Below, piece after piece: positions 18,684-30,363 of a stretch of 64,000 bases of DNA. The position numbers were made by a program, and so were the translations under genes. Each line of letters starts with the position of its first letter. The first letter of the stretch is position 1. Source of the DNA: Alphaproteobacteria bacterium (GTDB lineage Bacteria > Pseudomonadota > Alphaproteobacteria > JAVJVX01); NCBI GenBank assembly GCA_040220875.1, contig JAVJVX010000005.1, forward strand, positions 647,665-711,664, read 5' to 3'. Below the pieces are notes generated by a model, which worked only from the letters and a program-made list of their open reading frames with translations, made no database searches and was not told the DNA's origin.

Positions 18684-19625
18684 CTACATCGGCCCCGCGC
18701 CAAAGCGCGGTCCCTCGCTGTCCCGCTGCCGGGCCCGGCTCAGGACATGCTCACGCCGCGTCACATAGGCGGACGCGCCGACGATCACCGCCGCTCCGAT
18801 CCAGGTGGTCAGATCGGTAACCTCGCCGAAGAACAGATAACCGATCAGCGCCACCATCGGCAGACGGACATAATCATAGGGTGCCACGGCGCTGGCGTCC
18901 GCGGCGGCAAGCGCCCGGCTCAGGCAGATCTGGGCGAAGGTGCCGATGACGCCCGTGACGGCGAGCCAGAGGAGCCCCGTAAGGTCCGGGGTCTTCCAGA
19001 CGAAAAGGGCGGGAATGAGCGCCATGGGAGTGACGTAAAGGCCAAGCTGGACGACGATGGCTTCAGGCGATTCGGTGCGCGAGAGCGATTTCACCACCAG
19101 CGTCGCGGCCGCGATGGCCGCGGCCGAGGCCAGCGCAAACCCGGCCTCGATCGGAATGTCCGCAGTGTCGGGGCGCATGATAATGATGACGCCGAGAAAG
19201 CCGACGATGACGGCGATCCAACGCCGGAACCAGACCTTTTCGCCAAGGATCAGGACCGCGCCGATCGTGGCGAACAGCGGCGCGGTGAAGCTGAGTGTCA
19301 CGGCCTGACTCATTGGCACCAGGCTGACCGCCATGAACCAGGTGGACATGGCGATCAGGCTTAAAAAGGCACGGAGCAGGAACGTCCCCGGCCGGCTTGT
19401 GCTGAGGCCCCGCGGCCCGGCCCGCAGGACCCACGGCGCCATCGCCAAAAGACCGAACAGGTTGCGGAAAAAAACGATCTCGAGTGGGTGATAATCGGCC
19501 GAGAGATAACGGACCATCCCGACGACGCCCGCGAAGCCGGCCGCCGTCATCACGGCCCAGAACGCGGCGCGCGCCTGCCCCGGCAGGGCATTGAATTTCC
19601 CGATGAGCGCTGATTTTGTGGACAC
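18684..19625 (-). CDS. EamA/DMT superfamily permease
   Basis: About 313 residues from a GTG at 19625; the longer frame would run into the divergent acetoacetyl-CoA synthetase gene. Ten hydrophobic segments in two EamA repeats (about 20-145 and 160-290), with PLEIVFFRNLFGLLAMAPW in the first and IAVIVGFLGVIIIMRP in the middle. Typical of drug/metabolite transporters; the substrate cannot be read from sequence. Confidence 0.85.
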   Translation of the reverse strand: MSTKSALIGKFNALPGQARAAFWAVMTAAGFAGVVGMVRYLSADYHPLEIVFFRNLFGLLAMAPWVLRAGPRGLSTSRPGTFLLRAFLSLIAMSTWFMAVSLVPMSQAVTLSFTAPLFATIGAVLILGEKVWFRRWIAVIVGFLGVIIIMRPDTADIPIEAGFALASAAAIAAATLVVKSLSRTESPEAIVVQLGLYVTPMALIPALFVWKTPDLTGLLWLAVTGVIGTFAQICLSRALAAADASAVAPYDYVRLPMVALIGYLFFGEVTDLTTWIGAAVIVGASAYVTRREHVLSRARQRDSEGPRFGAGPM

Positions 19626-19671
19626 AGCCAACGCTACCCGTTCGCAGGACACAAGGCCAGATGGCGCGACA

Positions 19672-19700
19672 TTGACAGAATGTTGCGCGCGATGTGTAAG
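19672..19700 (+). promoter_or_regulatory. Predicted sigma-70-type promoter of the acetoacetyl-CoA synthetase gene
   Basis: TTGACA at 19672-19677, a 17-bp spacer and TGTAAG at 19695-19700. The expected transcription start near 19707 would leave only about 5 bases before the ATG at 19712, and no Shine-Dalgarno sequence is visible, so the mRNA may be leaderless. Confidence 0.55.
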
Positions 19701-19711
19701 ATCGTCCGAGC

Positions 19712-21727
<2,016 letters not shown>

Positions 21728-21969
21728 GCGACGACAAAAACGGCGGCGCACCGCGAAAACACGGCATTCGGACGTGCCGGGGACCGGGTTCACACATCTT
21801 TGACAGTCCCGGCCCCGTCCTGATCGTTGTCAGCCCGGGTCGGGATGCTAAGGTGCCGCGGGATGAAGGAGGGGTCTGGTGGCGTCCGTAGCCTGCGGCC
21901 ACGGGCACGAACCGCCGGCCACCGGCCAGGGGCACGAGAAACCGGAGAAAGCGAAAACGGAGACAGGAA

Positions 21970-22614
21970 ATGGGTAAGAGCAAAAACCATCTCACGGCGT
22001 TTCCCAGAAAGGCCGGCACCCTGGGCGCGCTGCGCCTCGCATCCGCCCTGGCGCTCGGGACGGGCCTCCTTCTCGGCCCCGGCGCGGCCTGGGCCGTTTG
22101 CGGCAAGGGACGGCCGACCGTTTCCTACCAGGCCAAGAAGACCATCACCCAGGGTGAGGTGAGCGTATCGGCCGTGACCTATGCCACGGCCGAGATGGAG
22201 CGTCACGAACCGGCGGGCATGACGGAAGTGCTGATTTACCGCTACGACAAGCAGGTGGAATGGATGCTGCTGCCGGAGTTCAAGAAATTTTCGGAAATCG
22301 AGCTGGCCGAGGATCCCGAAGAATACATGGAATCGGAACCTGCCGGCGAAGGGACGCTGAACGGCGAGCCCGTCCTCAAGTGCAAATTCTCGGCCGTCTA
22401 TCCCGACGGCGGCACCGAGGAAGGGACGATGTGGATCAACGACGAGAATGTCGTGCTCAAACGCGAGGGCACACTCACCGATCCTCAGGGCGAGATCGCC
22501 TATTCGGAAGAACTCAGTGACTACAAGGTGGTCGACCACGACCCGACCCTGTTCGCCGTGCCGGAGGATTATGACCCGAACCCGATCATGATCCAGGGGC
22601 TGGGGACCAACTAG
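21970..22614 (+). CDS. Secreted protein of unknown function (LolA/DUF4412-like fold possible)
   Basis: 214 residues. GGAGACAGGAA precedes the ATG. A signal peptide (LALGTGLLLGPGAAWAV) is followed by an all-beta-looking domain with repeated short strands: ITQGEVSVSAVTYAT, VLIYRYDKQVEWMLLP, GEPVLKCKFSAVYPDGG, EGTMWINDENVVLKREG. That pattern resembles the LolA/LppX or DUF4412 type of periplasmic lipid-binding domain, but I cannot confirm it. There are two Cys in the mature part. Expected to be periplasmic. Confidence 0.7.
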   Translation: MGKSKNHLTAFPRKAGTLGALRLASALALGTGLLLGPGAAWAVCGKGRPTVSYQAKKTITQGEVSVSAVTYATAEMERHEPAGMTEVLIYRYDKQVEWMLLPEFKKFSEIELAEDPEEYMESEPAGEGTLNGEPVLKCKFSAVYPDGGTEEGTMWINDENVVLKREGTLTDPQGEIAYSEELSDYKVVDHDPTLFAVPEDYDPNPIMIQGLGTN

Positions 22615-22658
22615 CCCGCCACCTTGCCATCGCTGCCGGAACCGGGCATATCTGGCCC

Positions 22659-23210
22659 ATGCGCGGCTATTTCGGCATCGGTGTCGAGACGATCTCGAAA
22701 CCCATGAACGCGGGCAACCTGTTCCGCTCCGCTCATGCGTTCGGCGCCAGCTTCGTCTTCGCGGTGGACCCGCAGTTCTCCATCCGCGAAGCCGGCCTCG
22801 CGGACACCTCCTGCGCCGCCAACAACGTGCCGCTTTTCGAGTTCGACAGCGTTGGCGACATGGAATTGCCGGCGGGATGCGAACTGGTGGGGGTCGAGCT
22901 GGTAGAGGACGCGGTGAGCCTGCCCAGTTTCCGCCATCCGCGCCGGTGCGCCTACGTGCTGGGGCCCGAACGCGGAAATCTGTCGGATGCGATGCTGGCG
23001 CGCTGCCGCCATGTTGTCAAAATCCCGACGAAGTTCTGCATTAACGTCGGTGTCGCTGGCGCGATCGTGATGTATGACCGGCAGCTTTCGCTTGGCCGTT
23101 TCGCCGAGCGGCCCGTCGCGGCGGGCGGAAACATGAGCCCGCTTCCGCCGCCGGTGCATGGCCGGCCGGTACTGCGCACCGTGGGCCGTCGGGGTGGCAG
23201 CGAGACATGA
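22659..23210 (+). CDS. SpoU/TrmH-family RNA 2'-O-methyltransferase
   Basis: 183 residues, only the catalytic SPOUT domain. Motif 1 NAGNLFRSAHAFGA, motif 2 RCAYVLGPERGNLSD and motif 3 KFCINVGVAGAIVMYD, the trefoil-knot SAM site. The target (tRNA or rRNA) is not obvious. The last codons overlap the ialB-like start by 4 bp (ATGA), suggesting coupled expression. Confidence 0.9.
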   Translation: MRGYFGIGVETISKPMNAGNLFRSAHAFGASFVFAVDPQFSIREAGLADTSCAANNVPLFEFDSVGDMELPAGCELVGVELVEDAVSLPSFRHPRRCAYVLGPERGNLSDAMLARCRHVVKIPTKFCINVGVAGAIVMYDRQLSLGRFAERPVAAGGNMSPLPPPVHGRPVLRTVGRRGGSET

Positions 23211-23815
23211 GCGGGGAAACATCAGGAACCATGATGACAAGGTGGATGATGAGAAATCTCGGGACCGGTTTTCGGAAACTTCGCCACGCTGGCGCCGCCG
23301 CAATAGCCATGGCGCTGCTGGCGGGGCTGGTGGCGACGGGCGCGCGGGCAGCGGCGCCCACCTTTATCGGGATGTTCGGCGCCTGGGCCGCCTATGAGGC
23401 GGAAGTGAGCGGAAACGACGGCGCGGGCCGGGTCTGCTACATTGCGAGCGAGCCCTACGAGGACGAAGGCAATTACACGCGCCGGGGCGATATCTTCGCC
23501 CAGGTTTCCCATTGGCCCGGTCGCAATGGCGGCGTCACGGGTGAAGTTTCGTTCATCGCCGGCTACACTTACGAGGAAGGCAGCACGGTCGAGGTCACCG
23601 TCGGCGGGCGCGCCTTCAAGCTGTTCACCCAGAACAACAAGGCCTGGCTGGCCAGCCAGGCGGACGAGGAAGCCCTTGTCCAGGCGATGATAAGGGGCAC
23701 GGATATGGTGGTCACGGGCACCTCCAGCCGGGGGACCCTGACCACCGACACTTATTCGCTCAAGGGATTTACGGCCGCCTATCGCAAGATTTCCGAAGCT
23801 TGCGGCACCGGCTAG
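23207..23815 (+). CDS. ialB: IalB-family (invasion-associated locus B) periplasmic protein
   Basis: 202 residues. A basic N-terminus and signal segment (AIAMALLAGLVATGARAAA) precede the IalB domain: FGAWAAYEAE, CYIASEP, VTVGGRAFKLFTQNNKAWLAS and the Cys-containing end. IalB proteins are small periplasmic proteins widespread in alphaproteobacteria; the name comes from Bartonella, and the role in non-pathogens is unknown. Several in-frame starts are available; 23207 is kept because it overlaps the upstream stop. Confidence 0.9.
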   Translation: MSGETSGTMMTRWMMRNLGTGFRKLRHAGAAAIAMALLAGLVATGARAAAPTFIGMFGAWAAYEAEVSGNDGAGRVCYIASEPYEDEGNYTRRGDIFAQVSHWPGRNGGVTGEVSFIAGYTYEEGSTVEVTVGGRAFKLFTQNNKAWLASQADEEALVQAMIRGTDMVVTGTSSRGTLTTDTYSLKGFTAAYRKISEACGTG

Positions 23816-23847
23816 GCAGGCCGACCGCGACCGCGCGCCCGGGAGAC

Positions 23848-23875
23848 GGGCGGCCGCCCTCGAGGCCGCCCTTTC
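23848..23875 (+). terminator. Probable terminator after ialB
   Basis: 8-bp perfect stem GGGCGGCC (23848-23855) with its complement (23864-23871) and a short TTTCCT tail. The tail is weak, so termination may be partial. Confidence 0.5.
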
Positions 23876-23921
23876 CTAACCGGTGCGGGCAGCCTATATG
23901 GAGGGCGAAAGGCCGCCCGTG

Positions 23922-25106
23922 ATGACTTCTTCCACCGCCACATCCCCCGCCGTATCCGCCGCCCCTGTCGCAAACTCCGGCGAGCTCGGCGCGCGCGCCG
24001 GCCTGATTGGCCTCTCGCGGGCCGAACTGGCGGATTTCCTTGCCGGCCTCGGCGAGGCGCCCTTTCGGGCCAAGCAGCTCTGGCACTGGATCTACAATCA
24101 GGGCGTCTCGGATTTCGCCGCCATGACGAGCCTCGGCAAGCCCCTGCGCCAGCGCCTTGGCGAGCACGCCGATATTACCCGGCCCGAAATCGCGAGCGAA
24201 CAAATCAGCCATGACGGCACCCGTAAATGGCTTCTGCGGCTTGCCGATGGCAATCTGGTCGAGACCGTGTTCATCCCCGAAGAGGACCGCGGCACGCTGT
24301 GCGTCTCCTCCCAGGTGGGCTGCACGCTGACCTGCCGCTTCTGTCATACCGGCACCCAGCGGCTGGTGCGCAACCTGACCGCGGGCGAGATCACGGCGCA
24401 GGTCCTCGTGGCCCGCGATCGAATTGGCGAGTGGCCGACCGCCCGGCCCGGCGCGAAGCCCCCCGACGCGCCCGAGCGCTGGATCAGCAATATCGTGCTG
24501 ATGGGTATGGGTGAGCCTCTCTACAATTTCGACAACGTCGCCCGGGCGCTCGACATCGTCACCGATAACGAAGGCATCCAGATCAGCAAGCGGCGCATCA
24601 CCCTGTCGACGGCAGGGGTGGTGCCGATGATGGAGACCTGCGGCAGGCGGCTCGGCGTCAACCTCGCCGTCTCGCTCCATGCGACGACGGACGCGCTGCG
24701 CGACGAGATCGTGCCGCTCAACCGGAAATATCCGATCGCCGCCCTGCTGAAAGCCTGCCGCGAGTATCCGCGCGCGCGCAACTCCAACCGCATCACCTTC
24801 GAATATGTGATGTTGAAGGACGTGAATGACAGCGCCGAGGATGCGCGCCGGCTGCTCAAGCTGATCGAGGGAATTCCGGCCAAGGTCAATCTCATTCCCT
24901 TCAATCCCTGGCCGGGCGCGCCTTATGAATGCGCGGATGACGAGACGATCGAGCGTTTCGCCGGCATCGTGATGAAGGCGGGCTATGCCTCGCCCGTGCG
25001 CACGCCGCGCGGGCGCGATATCCTTGCCGCCTGCGGCCAGCTCAAGAGCGCGTCCGAGCGCCCGTCGAAAAGCCGTCTGGTCCGGGAGAGCCAGACCCCC
25101 GCCTAA
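23922..25106 (+). CDS. rlmN: Dual-specificity 23S rRNA/tRNA adenine-C2 methyltransferase RlmN
   Basis: About 394 residues. The radical-SAM cluster motif [11 protein letters not shown] is followed by [24 protein letters not shown], and [11 protein letters not shown]; the C-terminal Cys (ILAACGQL) that forms the methylated intermediate is present. It methylates A2503 of 23S rRNA and A37 of some tRNAs. The start is uncertain: ATG at 23922 has AAAGG 9 bases before it, but an ATG at 23898 and a GTG at 23883 are also in frame. Converges with the oxidoreductase gene with a 4-bp stop overlap. Confidence 0.93.
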   Translation: MTSSTATSPAVSAAPVANSGELGARAGLIGLSRAELADFLAGLGEAPFRAKQLWHWIYNQGVSDFAAMTSLGKPLRQRLGEHADITRPEIASEQISHDGTRKWLLRLADGNLVETVFIPEEDRGTLCVSSQVGCTLTCRFCHTGTQRLVRNLTAGEITAQVLVARDRIGEWPTARPGAKPPDAPERWISNIVLMGMGEPLYNFDNVARALDIVTDNEGIQISKRRITLSTAGVVPMMETCGRRLGVNLAVSLHATTDALRDEIVPLNRKYPIAALLKACREYPRARNSNRITFEYVMLKDVNDSAEDARRLLKLIEGIPAKVNLIPFNPWPGAPYECADDETIERFAGIVMKAGYASPVRTPRGRDILAACGQLKSASERPSKSRLVRESQTPA

Positions 25107-26200
25107 AGCCACCAGTCGTACTGGATCGGTCGGGCCGGCAGGCCGGCCTCCCGACCCAGCTCGACCGCCGCACGCCGGGGCCAGTACGGGTCCTCGAGCA
25201 GCTTGCGGCCGAACAGCACCAGATCCGCCTTGGCCTCGGCGACGATCGCATCGGCCATGCGCGCATCGCTGATCGCCCCGACGGCGGCGGTCGCGATATC
25301 GCCCGTGCGCCGCACCTCCGCCGCCAGCGGCACCTGAAAGCCGGGAGCATAGACGAGGCTGCCGCCCGGCGCCGCGCCGCCCGAACTGCAATCCACGAGA
25401 TCGAGGCCAAGCGGCCTGAGGTCGCGCGCGACCCGCGCCGAGTCCGCGACCTGCCAGCCTTCGGCAAACCCGTCAGCGGTCGAGAGCCGCAGGAAAAGCG
25501 GCTTGCCCTCGGGCCATTCCCCGCGAATCGCACTGACGGTCTCACGCAGGATCCGGGTGCGGTTTTCGAAACTGCCGCCATAGGCGTCCCGGCGCCTGTT
25601 GGTCAGGGGCGAATAGAAACCGTGCAGCAGGTAGCCGTGGGCGCCGTGAATCTCGATCACATCGAAGCCCGCCTCGCGCGCGCGCCGCGCCGCCTGGCCG
25701 AAGGCGCTGGTGATGTCGGCGATCTCGTCCGGCGTCACCGCCCGCGGCAACTTGGTGATTTCGCCAAAGGCAAGCGCGCTCGCTGCCACGGTGGGCCAGC
25801 CCTCGGCGTCATCATCGGGCAGCGAATAACCGGCCGCATCGCCTTTGGGCCGGCCGTCGGCCCAGGGGCGGCTCGAACTGGCCTTGACCCCCGCATGGGC
25901 AAGCTGAATCGCGGGGACGGCGCCGAAGGATCTGATCATCTCGGCCACCCGGCGCCATTGCGGAATATGGTCGTCTGACCAGATGCCCGTATCGGCGTAG
26001 GTGATGCGGCCCTCGGGCCGGACCGCCGTGGCCTCAACGATGATGAGCCCGGCCCCGCCCTGGGCGCGGGCGCCCAGATGCATCAGATGCCAATCGCCGA
26101 TAAAGCCGTCGCGCGCGCTGTACTGGCACATGGGCGACAGGCCGATCCGGTTGGGAAACGTGACGTCGCGCAGGGAGAGCGGGTCGAACAGGCCGGGCAT
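25103..26200 (-). CDS. Old yellow enzyme, YqjM-like NADH:flavin oxidoreductase
   Basis: 365 residues from the ATG at 26200, which has GAGAGGTG just before it. FMN-binding TIM barrel with [13 protein letters not shown] (the Cys of the thermophilic-like OYE class), [21 protein letters not shown], and the active-site [20 protein letters not shown] stretch. The family reduces activated C=C bonds using NAD(P)H; its natural substrate here is unknown. Confidence 0.92.
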   Translation of the reverse strand: MPGLFDPLSLRDVTFPNRIGLSPMCQYSARDGFIGDWHLMHLGARAQGGAGLIIVEATAVRPEGRITYADTGIWSDDHIPQWRRVAEMIRSFGAVPAIQLAHAGVKASSSRPWADGRPKGDAAGYSLPDDDAEGWPTVAASALAFGEITKLPRAVTPDEIADITSAFGQAARRAREAGFDVIEIHGAHGYLLHGFYSPLTNRRRDAYGGSFENRTRILRETVSAIRGEWPEGKPLFLRLSTADGFAEGWQVADSARVARDLRPLGLDLVDCSSGGAAPGGSLVYAPGFQVPLAAEVRRTGDIATAAVGAISDARMADAIVAEAKADLVLFGRKLLEDPYWPRRAAVELGREAGLPARPIQYDWWL

Positions 26201-26517
26201 GGCACCTCTCGAAATTCGTGTGGGATCGCAACTCTTGGCAGGAGTGGCACGGGGGATCGGACGAACGGGACCGGAGCCGTTCATGCCGGTTGGCCGGCCC
26301 GGTCGGCCGGGGACGACAAAATAGCTTGCCGCGCCCGGTTTGCAAGCCGTGCAATACGCTCCCGCGCTGCCGCCGGGGGCGCCGGGGCCGCGAGCGCGGC
26401 CGGGTCTCTTGCCCGGCCGAGCCAAGCCCCTATACTGCCGGCCGATCTCACCCCCGGCCTGCACGCGCTGCCGACGCCTCGCCGCCGGGTCCCGAGTTTC
26501 CGACCGGATTTGGAACC
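26201..26517. other. Intergenic region between oxidoreductase and argG
   Basis: About 317 bp with no convincing gene. It is G/C rich and contains the divergent promoters for the old yellow enzyme gene (minus) and argG (plus). I could not fix a -35/-10 pair. An in-frame upstream extension of argG through this region has no ribosome-binding site and is not used. Confidence 0.5.
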
Positions 26518-27726
26518 ATGGCCCAAGACGTGAAAAAAGTTGTGCTCGCCTATTCGGGCGGCCTCGATACCTCGGTCATCCTGCGCTGGCTGCAGGAACA
26601 ATACGGCTGCGAGGTGGTGACGTTCACCGCCGATCTCGGCCAGGGCGAGGAGCTGGGCCCGGCCCGCGAACGGGCGGAGCAGATGGGGGCGAGCGAGATA
26701 TATGTCGAAGATCTCAAGGAAGAATTCGTCCGTGACTACGTCTTTCCGATGTTTCGTGCCAACGCACTTTACGAGGGCGTCTATCTGCTCGGCACCTCCA
26801 TCGCCCGGCCGCTGATCAGCAAACGCCAGATCGAGATTGCCCGGGAGACCGGCGCCGACGCCGTGGCCCATGGGGCCACCGGCAAGGGCAACGACCAGGT
26901 CCGGTTCGAGCTTGCCTATTACGCGCTGAACCCCGGCATCCGGGTGATCGCGCCGTGGCGCGAGTGGGATCTGACTTCGCGGACGCGTCTGATCGATTAC
27001 GCCGAAGCCCATCAGATCCCGGTGCCGCGCGACAAGCGGGGCGAGCCGCCCTATTCGACCGACGCCAACCTTTTGCACATCAGCTATGAGGGCAAAGCCC
27101 TGGAAGACCCGTGGACAGAACCCGACGAGGACATGTTCACCCGCTCCGTCGCGCCGGAAAACGCGCCCGACAAGCCCACCTATGTCGAGATCGGCTTCGA
27201 GGCGGGCGACCCTGTCTCGGTCGATGGCGAGGCGCTCAGCCCGGCCAGTCTGCTGGCGCGGCTCAACGAGCTTGCCGGCGCCAACGGGATCGGGCGCGAG
27301 GATATTGTGGAGAACCGTTTTGTCGGGATGAAATCGCGCGGTGTCTACGAAACCCCGGGCGGGACGGTCCTGCTGGCCGCCCATCGCGGCATCGAGAGCC
27401 TGACCCTCGACCGCGGGGCCGCCCATCTCAAGGACGAGGTGATGCCGCGCTATGCCGAGCTCGTCTATAACGGCTTCTGGTTCTCGCCCGAGCGCGAGAT
27501 GCTGCAGAAGCTGATCGACGAAAGCCAGAGCCATGTCGCGGGCCGGGTTCGCCTCAAGCTGTACAAGGGATCGGCCAAGGTGGTGGGACGGGAATCGCCG
27601 CACAGCCTCTATAGCGCGGCCTACGCCACCTTCGAGGAAGATTCCGTTTATGATCAGGCTGATGCAGCGGGTTTTATCAATCTCAATTCATTACGGCTGA
27701 GATTGCTCAAATCTATCAGAGGTTAA
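26518..27726 (+). CDS. argG: Argininosuccinate synthase
   Basis: 402 residues from the ATG at 26518. N-terminal P-loop-like nucleotide motif [13 protein letters not shown], then [18 protein letters not shown] and the citrulline/aspartate region [12 protein letters not shown]. The enzyme joins citrulline and aspartate in arginine biosynthesis (cytoplasm). Length matches the class 1 enzyme. A small AACCT-TTCG-AGGTT stem follows the stop but has no T tract. Confidence 0.97.
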   Translation: MAQDVKKVVLAYSGGLDTSVILRWLQEQYGCEVVTFTADLGQGEELGPARERAEQMGASEIYVEDLKEEFVRDYVFPMFRANALYEGVYLLGTSIARPLISKRQIEIARETGADAVAHGATGKGNDQVRFELAYYALNPGIRVIAPWREWDLTSRTRLIDYAEAHQIPVPRDKRGEPPYSTDANLLHISYEGKALEDPWTEPDEDMFTRSVAPENAPDKPTYVEIGFEAGDPVSVDGEALSPASLLARLNELAGANGIGREDIVENRFVGMKSRGVYETPGGTVLLAAHRGIESLTLDRGAAHLKDEVMPRYAELVYNGFWFSPEREMLQKLIDESQSHVAGRVRLKLYKGSAKVVGRESPHSLYSAAYATFEEDSVYDQADAAGFINLNSLRLRLLKSIRG

Positions 27727-27840
27727 CAAAACCTTTCGAGGTTCTCTGGTCAGAAATCAGAGCGAAACCCCTGACCACGGCTGTCGATCAGGCCTTCCTG
27801 TATCAGGGCTTTAAGACAGGCGGCCAGCGCACCCGCGGGC

Positions 27841-27886
27841 AAACAAAAACCCCCACAGGCCTTGAAAAGGGGGTGCCTGTGGGGGT
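27841..27886 (-). terminator. Intrinsic terminator of the 41-residue membrane-protein gene
   Basis: 12-bp perfect inverted repeat (27849-27860 with 27875-27886, ACCCCCACAGGC and its complement), 14-nt loop, then TTTTTGTTT on the minus strand. It lies 70 bp beyond the small gene's stop and also faces argG. Confidence 0.75.
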
Positions 27887-27955
27887 CCGTCACCCGGAGC
27901 AGGGGGGGGAGGGGGAGAGCGCTCCGGGCGGTTTTCCCGTATCTGTCGGAGCGAT

Positions 27956-28081
27956 CTAGAACGCCCCGGTATTGGCGAAAGTCGCTTGCAGCAACAGCGC
28001 CGCATAGAACGCGAGGGCCAGGGCCAGCCCCAATTGGGACCAGTTTTCGTGCCGGCGGCGGCGGATCATATCTTCGGTCAT
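27956..28081 (-). CDS. Small single-pass membrane protein, 41 residues
   Basis: A 42-codon frame with an excellent ribosome-binding site, GGAAGGA 6 bases before the ATG at 28081. It encodes a basic cytoplasmic head (MTEDMIRRRRHENWSQ) followed by a hydrophobic helix (LGLALALAFYAALLLQA) and ends FANTGAF. The orientation by the positive-inside rule is N-terminus in the cytoplasm. It has its own upstream AT-rich region and a terminator, so it behaves like a real transcription unit. No family recognised. Confidence 0.7.
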   Translation of the reverse strand: MTEDMIRRRRHENWSQLGLALALAFYAALLLQATFANTGAF

Positions 28082-28320
28082 GTCAGTCCTTCCAAACTAC
28101 GCTGGCAGACGACCTTATCGCCGCTGCCGAGAAGGACTTTAATTAGGCTCTGTTATAAAATAATCACCAATATGTTAAACTTATTAGTCACGAATAAGAA
28201 CCAATTGTGACAGCATACGCGGCGGCGGCGCTGCGCCTCGCGCCGGCGGGACAGAGGAAATCTTTTTCTTTCAGGCTGTTGGGCTTGGCCGCCGGGGCCG
28301 GCCGGCCGGGTCCCGTCGGG
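28082..28320 (-). promoter_or_regulatory. AT-rich leader and promoter region of the small membrane-protein gene
   Basis: No gene seen. Bases 28127-28207 are markedly A/T rich (ATAAAATAATCACC, TTAAACTTATTAG), unlike the surroundings, and lie 50-130 bp upstream of the small gene's ATG. Likely holds its promoter; exact boxes not resolved. Confidence 0.4.
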
Positions 28321-28614
28321 CTAGTAGCGCAGGCCGGGGCCGAAATACTCGAACAGAAGATTCCGGATGAAATACAGCGCCAGAATCAGGATCACCGGTG
28401 AGATATCGAGCCCGCCCAGATTGGGCATAACGCGCCGGATCGGGGCCAGGACAGGCTCGGTGATGCGGAACAGGAAATCGTTCACCAGATAGACGAAGCG
28501 GTTGCGCGTGTTGACCACGTCGAACGCCACCAGCCAGCTGAGCACGACCCAAACGATCAAGAGGAAGATGTAGAGGCTGATGACCGTGTCCACCAGCCAG
28601 AGAACCGATTGCAT
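28321..28614 (-). CDS. YggT family membrane protein
   Basis: 97 residues with two hydrophobic regions (about 5-28 and 65-85) flanking the conserved RITEPVLAPIRRVMPNLGGLDISPVILIL. The bacterial family is related to plastid Ycf19/CCB3 and is often near cell-division or osmotic-response genes; function unknown. Start ATG at 28614. Confidence 0.92.
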   Translation of the reverse strand: MQSVLWLVDTVISLYIFLLIVWVVLSWLVAFDVVNTRNRFVYLVNDFLFRITEPVLAPIRRVMPNLGGLDISPVILILALYFIRNLLFEYFGPGLRY

Positions 28615-28690
28615 CGGAAAACCCCCGTTGCCTCTGCTTGGCGGAGGTTACCGGCAAGCGCCCCTCGAGCGCAACGCCCGCGTCACCCAC

Positions 28691-28719
28691 TTGACTGCAC
28701 CTACACCCCCGCACATTAT
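28691..28719 (+). promoter_or_regulatory. Predicted promoter of tRNA-Ala
   Basis: TTGACT (28691-28696), 17-bp spacer, CATTAT (28714-28719). Start of transcription would be near 28726, about 42 bases before the tRNA. Confidence 0.55.
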
Positions 28720-28767
28720 CCGGCCCCTCGGATCGGGCCCAGCCGGGCCGGTTCCGCTGGCGGGATC

Positions 28768-28843
28768 GGGGCCGTAGCTCAGATGGGAGAGCGTCTCGTT
28801 CGCAATGAGAAGGTCAGGGGTTCGATTCCCCTCGGCTCCACCA
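28768..28843 (+). tRNA. tRNA-Ala (anticodon CGC)
   Basis: 76 nt with encoded CCA. Acceptor GGGGCCG pairs with CGGCTCC, D-arm GCTCAGATGGGAGAGC, anticodon stem TCTCG/TGAGA around loop TTCGCAA giving CGC (reads GCG), T-arm with GGTTCGATTCC. All arms close. Confidence 0.97.
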
Positions 28844-28899
28844 CCCCGACCCGCCGGCCATCTCCCGAAACCCGTCACCCCGGCCCGCGCCCCACGACC

Positions 28900-30363
28900 G
28901 TGACCATCCGCCACGATCCCGCCCGAACGCGCCGGCTCGCCCGCGCCCTGCCGGACCTGCTGGCGCTCCATCGCCACGATCCCGCTCGCTACCCGCATCT
29001 TCTCGAAAGCGCGGCGCAAAGCCTCGACGCTTCCGGCACCAGCCGGTTCGATATCCTCTTCGCCTTCCCGGGCCAGAGCCTGATCCGGCGCGCGGACGGG
29101 CTCAGCCTGACGGACGGCCCCTATGTCCTTCCTGGCCTCCCTCCTGGCGGCCCCCGGAGCGGGGCGTTTCTCGACGGGCTGGATGCCTGGCATGCGGCGG
29201 AAGGAACGCCGCCGCCGACCGGCGAGGCCGGCCGCCTGCCATTTGCGGGCGGCTGGTTTCTCGCGCTCGGCTACGAGTTGGCGGGGGAGATCGAGCCGGT
29301 GCTCCGTCTGCCGCCCGCCCCCCGGCTCGGCGGGATGGGCCGGCTCGTCGCGCTGGCGACGCGCATGCCGGCGGCGGTGATCCGCGACCGCGCCGCGGAT
29401 GAGGTGATCCTCGTCGCCGAGGCCGGGCAGGCCGGTCTGCTCGACCTCATGGAAGAGGATATCGGACGCCTGTCGGGCGCGCCGGTCGGCCCTCAGGTGG
29501 CCGGTCCGGCCGGCCCGACCGTGGAGGAGGAGGAGGCGCATCATCTGGCGCGGATTTCGGCCGCTGTCGATTACATCCGGGCCGGCGATATTTTTCAGGC
29601 CAATATCTCGCGCCCATGGCTGGCCCGGCTCGCCCCCGGTCTCGATCATGCGACCCTCTACGACCATTTGCGCGCCGCCAACCCCGCCCCGTTCGCCGGC
29701 CTCGCGAGCTGGGGCGACGTGGCGGTCATCAGCTCGTCGCCCGAGCGCCTCGTCAGCGTACGCGGCCGGCGGGTCGAGACGCGGCCCATCGCCGGCACCC
29801 GGCCGCGCGGCCGGACGGTCAGCGATGACGCAAAGCTGCGCGATGAGTTGATCGCGCATCCGAAGGAACGGGCCGAACACATCATGCTGGTCGATCTCGA
29901 ACGCAACGATCTCTCGCGTGTTGCCCGCCCCGGTACAGTCCGGGTCAGCGATTACATGACCCTCGAAACCTATGCCCATGTGCATCACATCGTGTCCAAC
30001 GTCACCGGAGAGTTGCGCGATCACGTCACACCGGGCGAGATAATCGCCGCCGTCTTTCCCGGCGGCACCATCACCGGCTGCCCCAAGATCCGCTGCATGG
30101 AAATCATCGCCGAACTGGAAGCGACAGGCCGGGGATTCTACACGGGCGCGCTCGGCTATCTCGATCACTCGGGCGATATGGATCTTAACATTCTGATCCG
30201 CACGCTTGTGCGCGACGGCCAGACGGTCACCTTTCGCGCCGGCGGCGGCATCGTCGCGGATTCGATTCCGTCGCGCGAAATATCCGAGACCCGCGCCAAG
30301 GCCAAGGGGCTGGTGCACGCGCTGGCAGTCGCCGGCGGGAAGCCCGATGGCGGGCGCACATGA
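28900..30363 (+). CDS. pabB: Aminodeoxychorismate synthase component I (PabB-like)
   Basis: 487 residues from the GTG at 28900; the frame stays open upstream through the tRNA, which cannot be coding. The C-terminal chorismate-binding domain shows YIRAGDIFQANIS, RPIAGTRPRGRT, HIMLVDLERNDLSRVA, VTGELRDHVTPGEIIAAVFPGGTITGCPK region and GRGFYTGALGYLDHSG. With the PabC-like lyase gene overlapping by 4 bp, a role in p-aminobenzoate (folate) synthesis is the best reading. The motif has Ala (PIAGT), where E. coli PabB has the Lys that forms a covalent intermediate, so the chemistry may differ. Confidence 0.87.
   Translation: MTIRHDPARTRRLARALPDLLALHRHDPARYPHLLESAAQSLDASGTSRFDILFAFPGQSLIRRADGLSLTDGPYVLPGLPPGGPRSGAFLDGLDAWHAAEGTPPPTGEAGRLPFAGGWFLALGYELAGEIEPVLRLPPAPRLGGMGRLVALATRMPAAVIRDRAADEVILVAEAGQAGLLDLMEEDIGRLSGAPVGPQVAGPAGPTVEEEEAHHLARISAAVDYIRAGDIFQANISRPWLARLAPGLDHATLYDHLRAANPAPFAGLASWGDVAVISSSPERLVSVRGRRVETRPIAGTRPRGRTVSDDAKLRDELIAHPKERAEHIMLVDLERNDLSRVARPGTVRVSDYMTLETYAHVHHIVSNVTGELRDHVTPGEIIAAVFPGGTITGCPKIRCMEIIAELEATGRGFYTGALGYLDHSGDMDLNILIRTLVRDGQTVTFRAGGGIVADSIPSREISETRAKAKGLVHALAVAGGKPDGGRT

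Noticed and set aside
26218-26517. Upstream extension of argG by 100 codons
   Set aside because: No ribosome-binding site, no homology-like sequence, and argininosuccinate synthase normally begins near the [15 protein letters not shown] start.
28609-28899. Upstream extension of pabB through the tRNA-Ala gene
   Set aside because: The frame is open but passes through a complete tRNA. The GTG at 28900 starts at the point where the PabB-like sequence begins.
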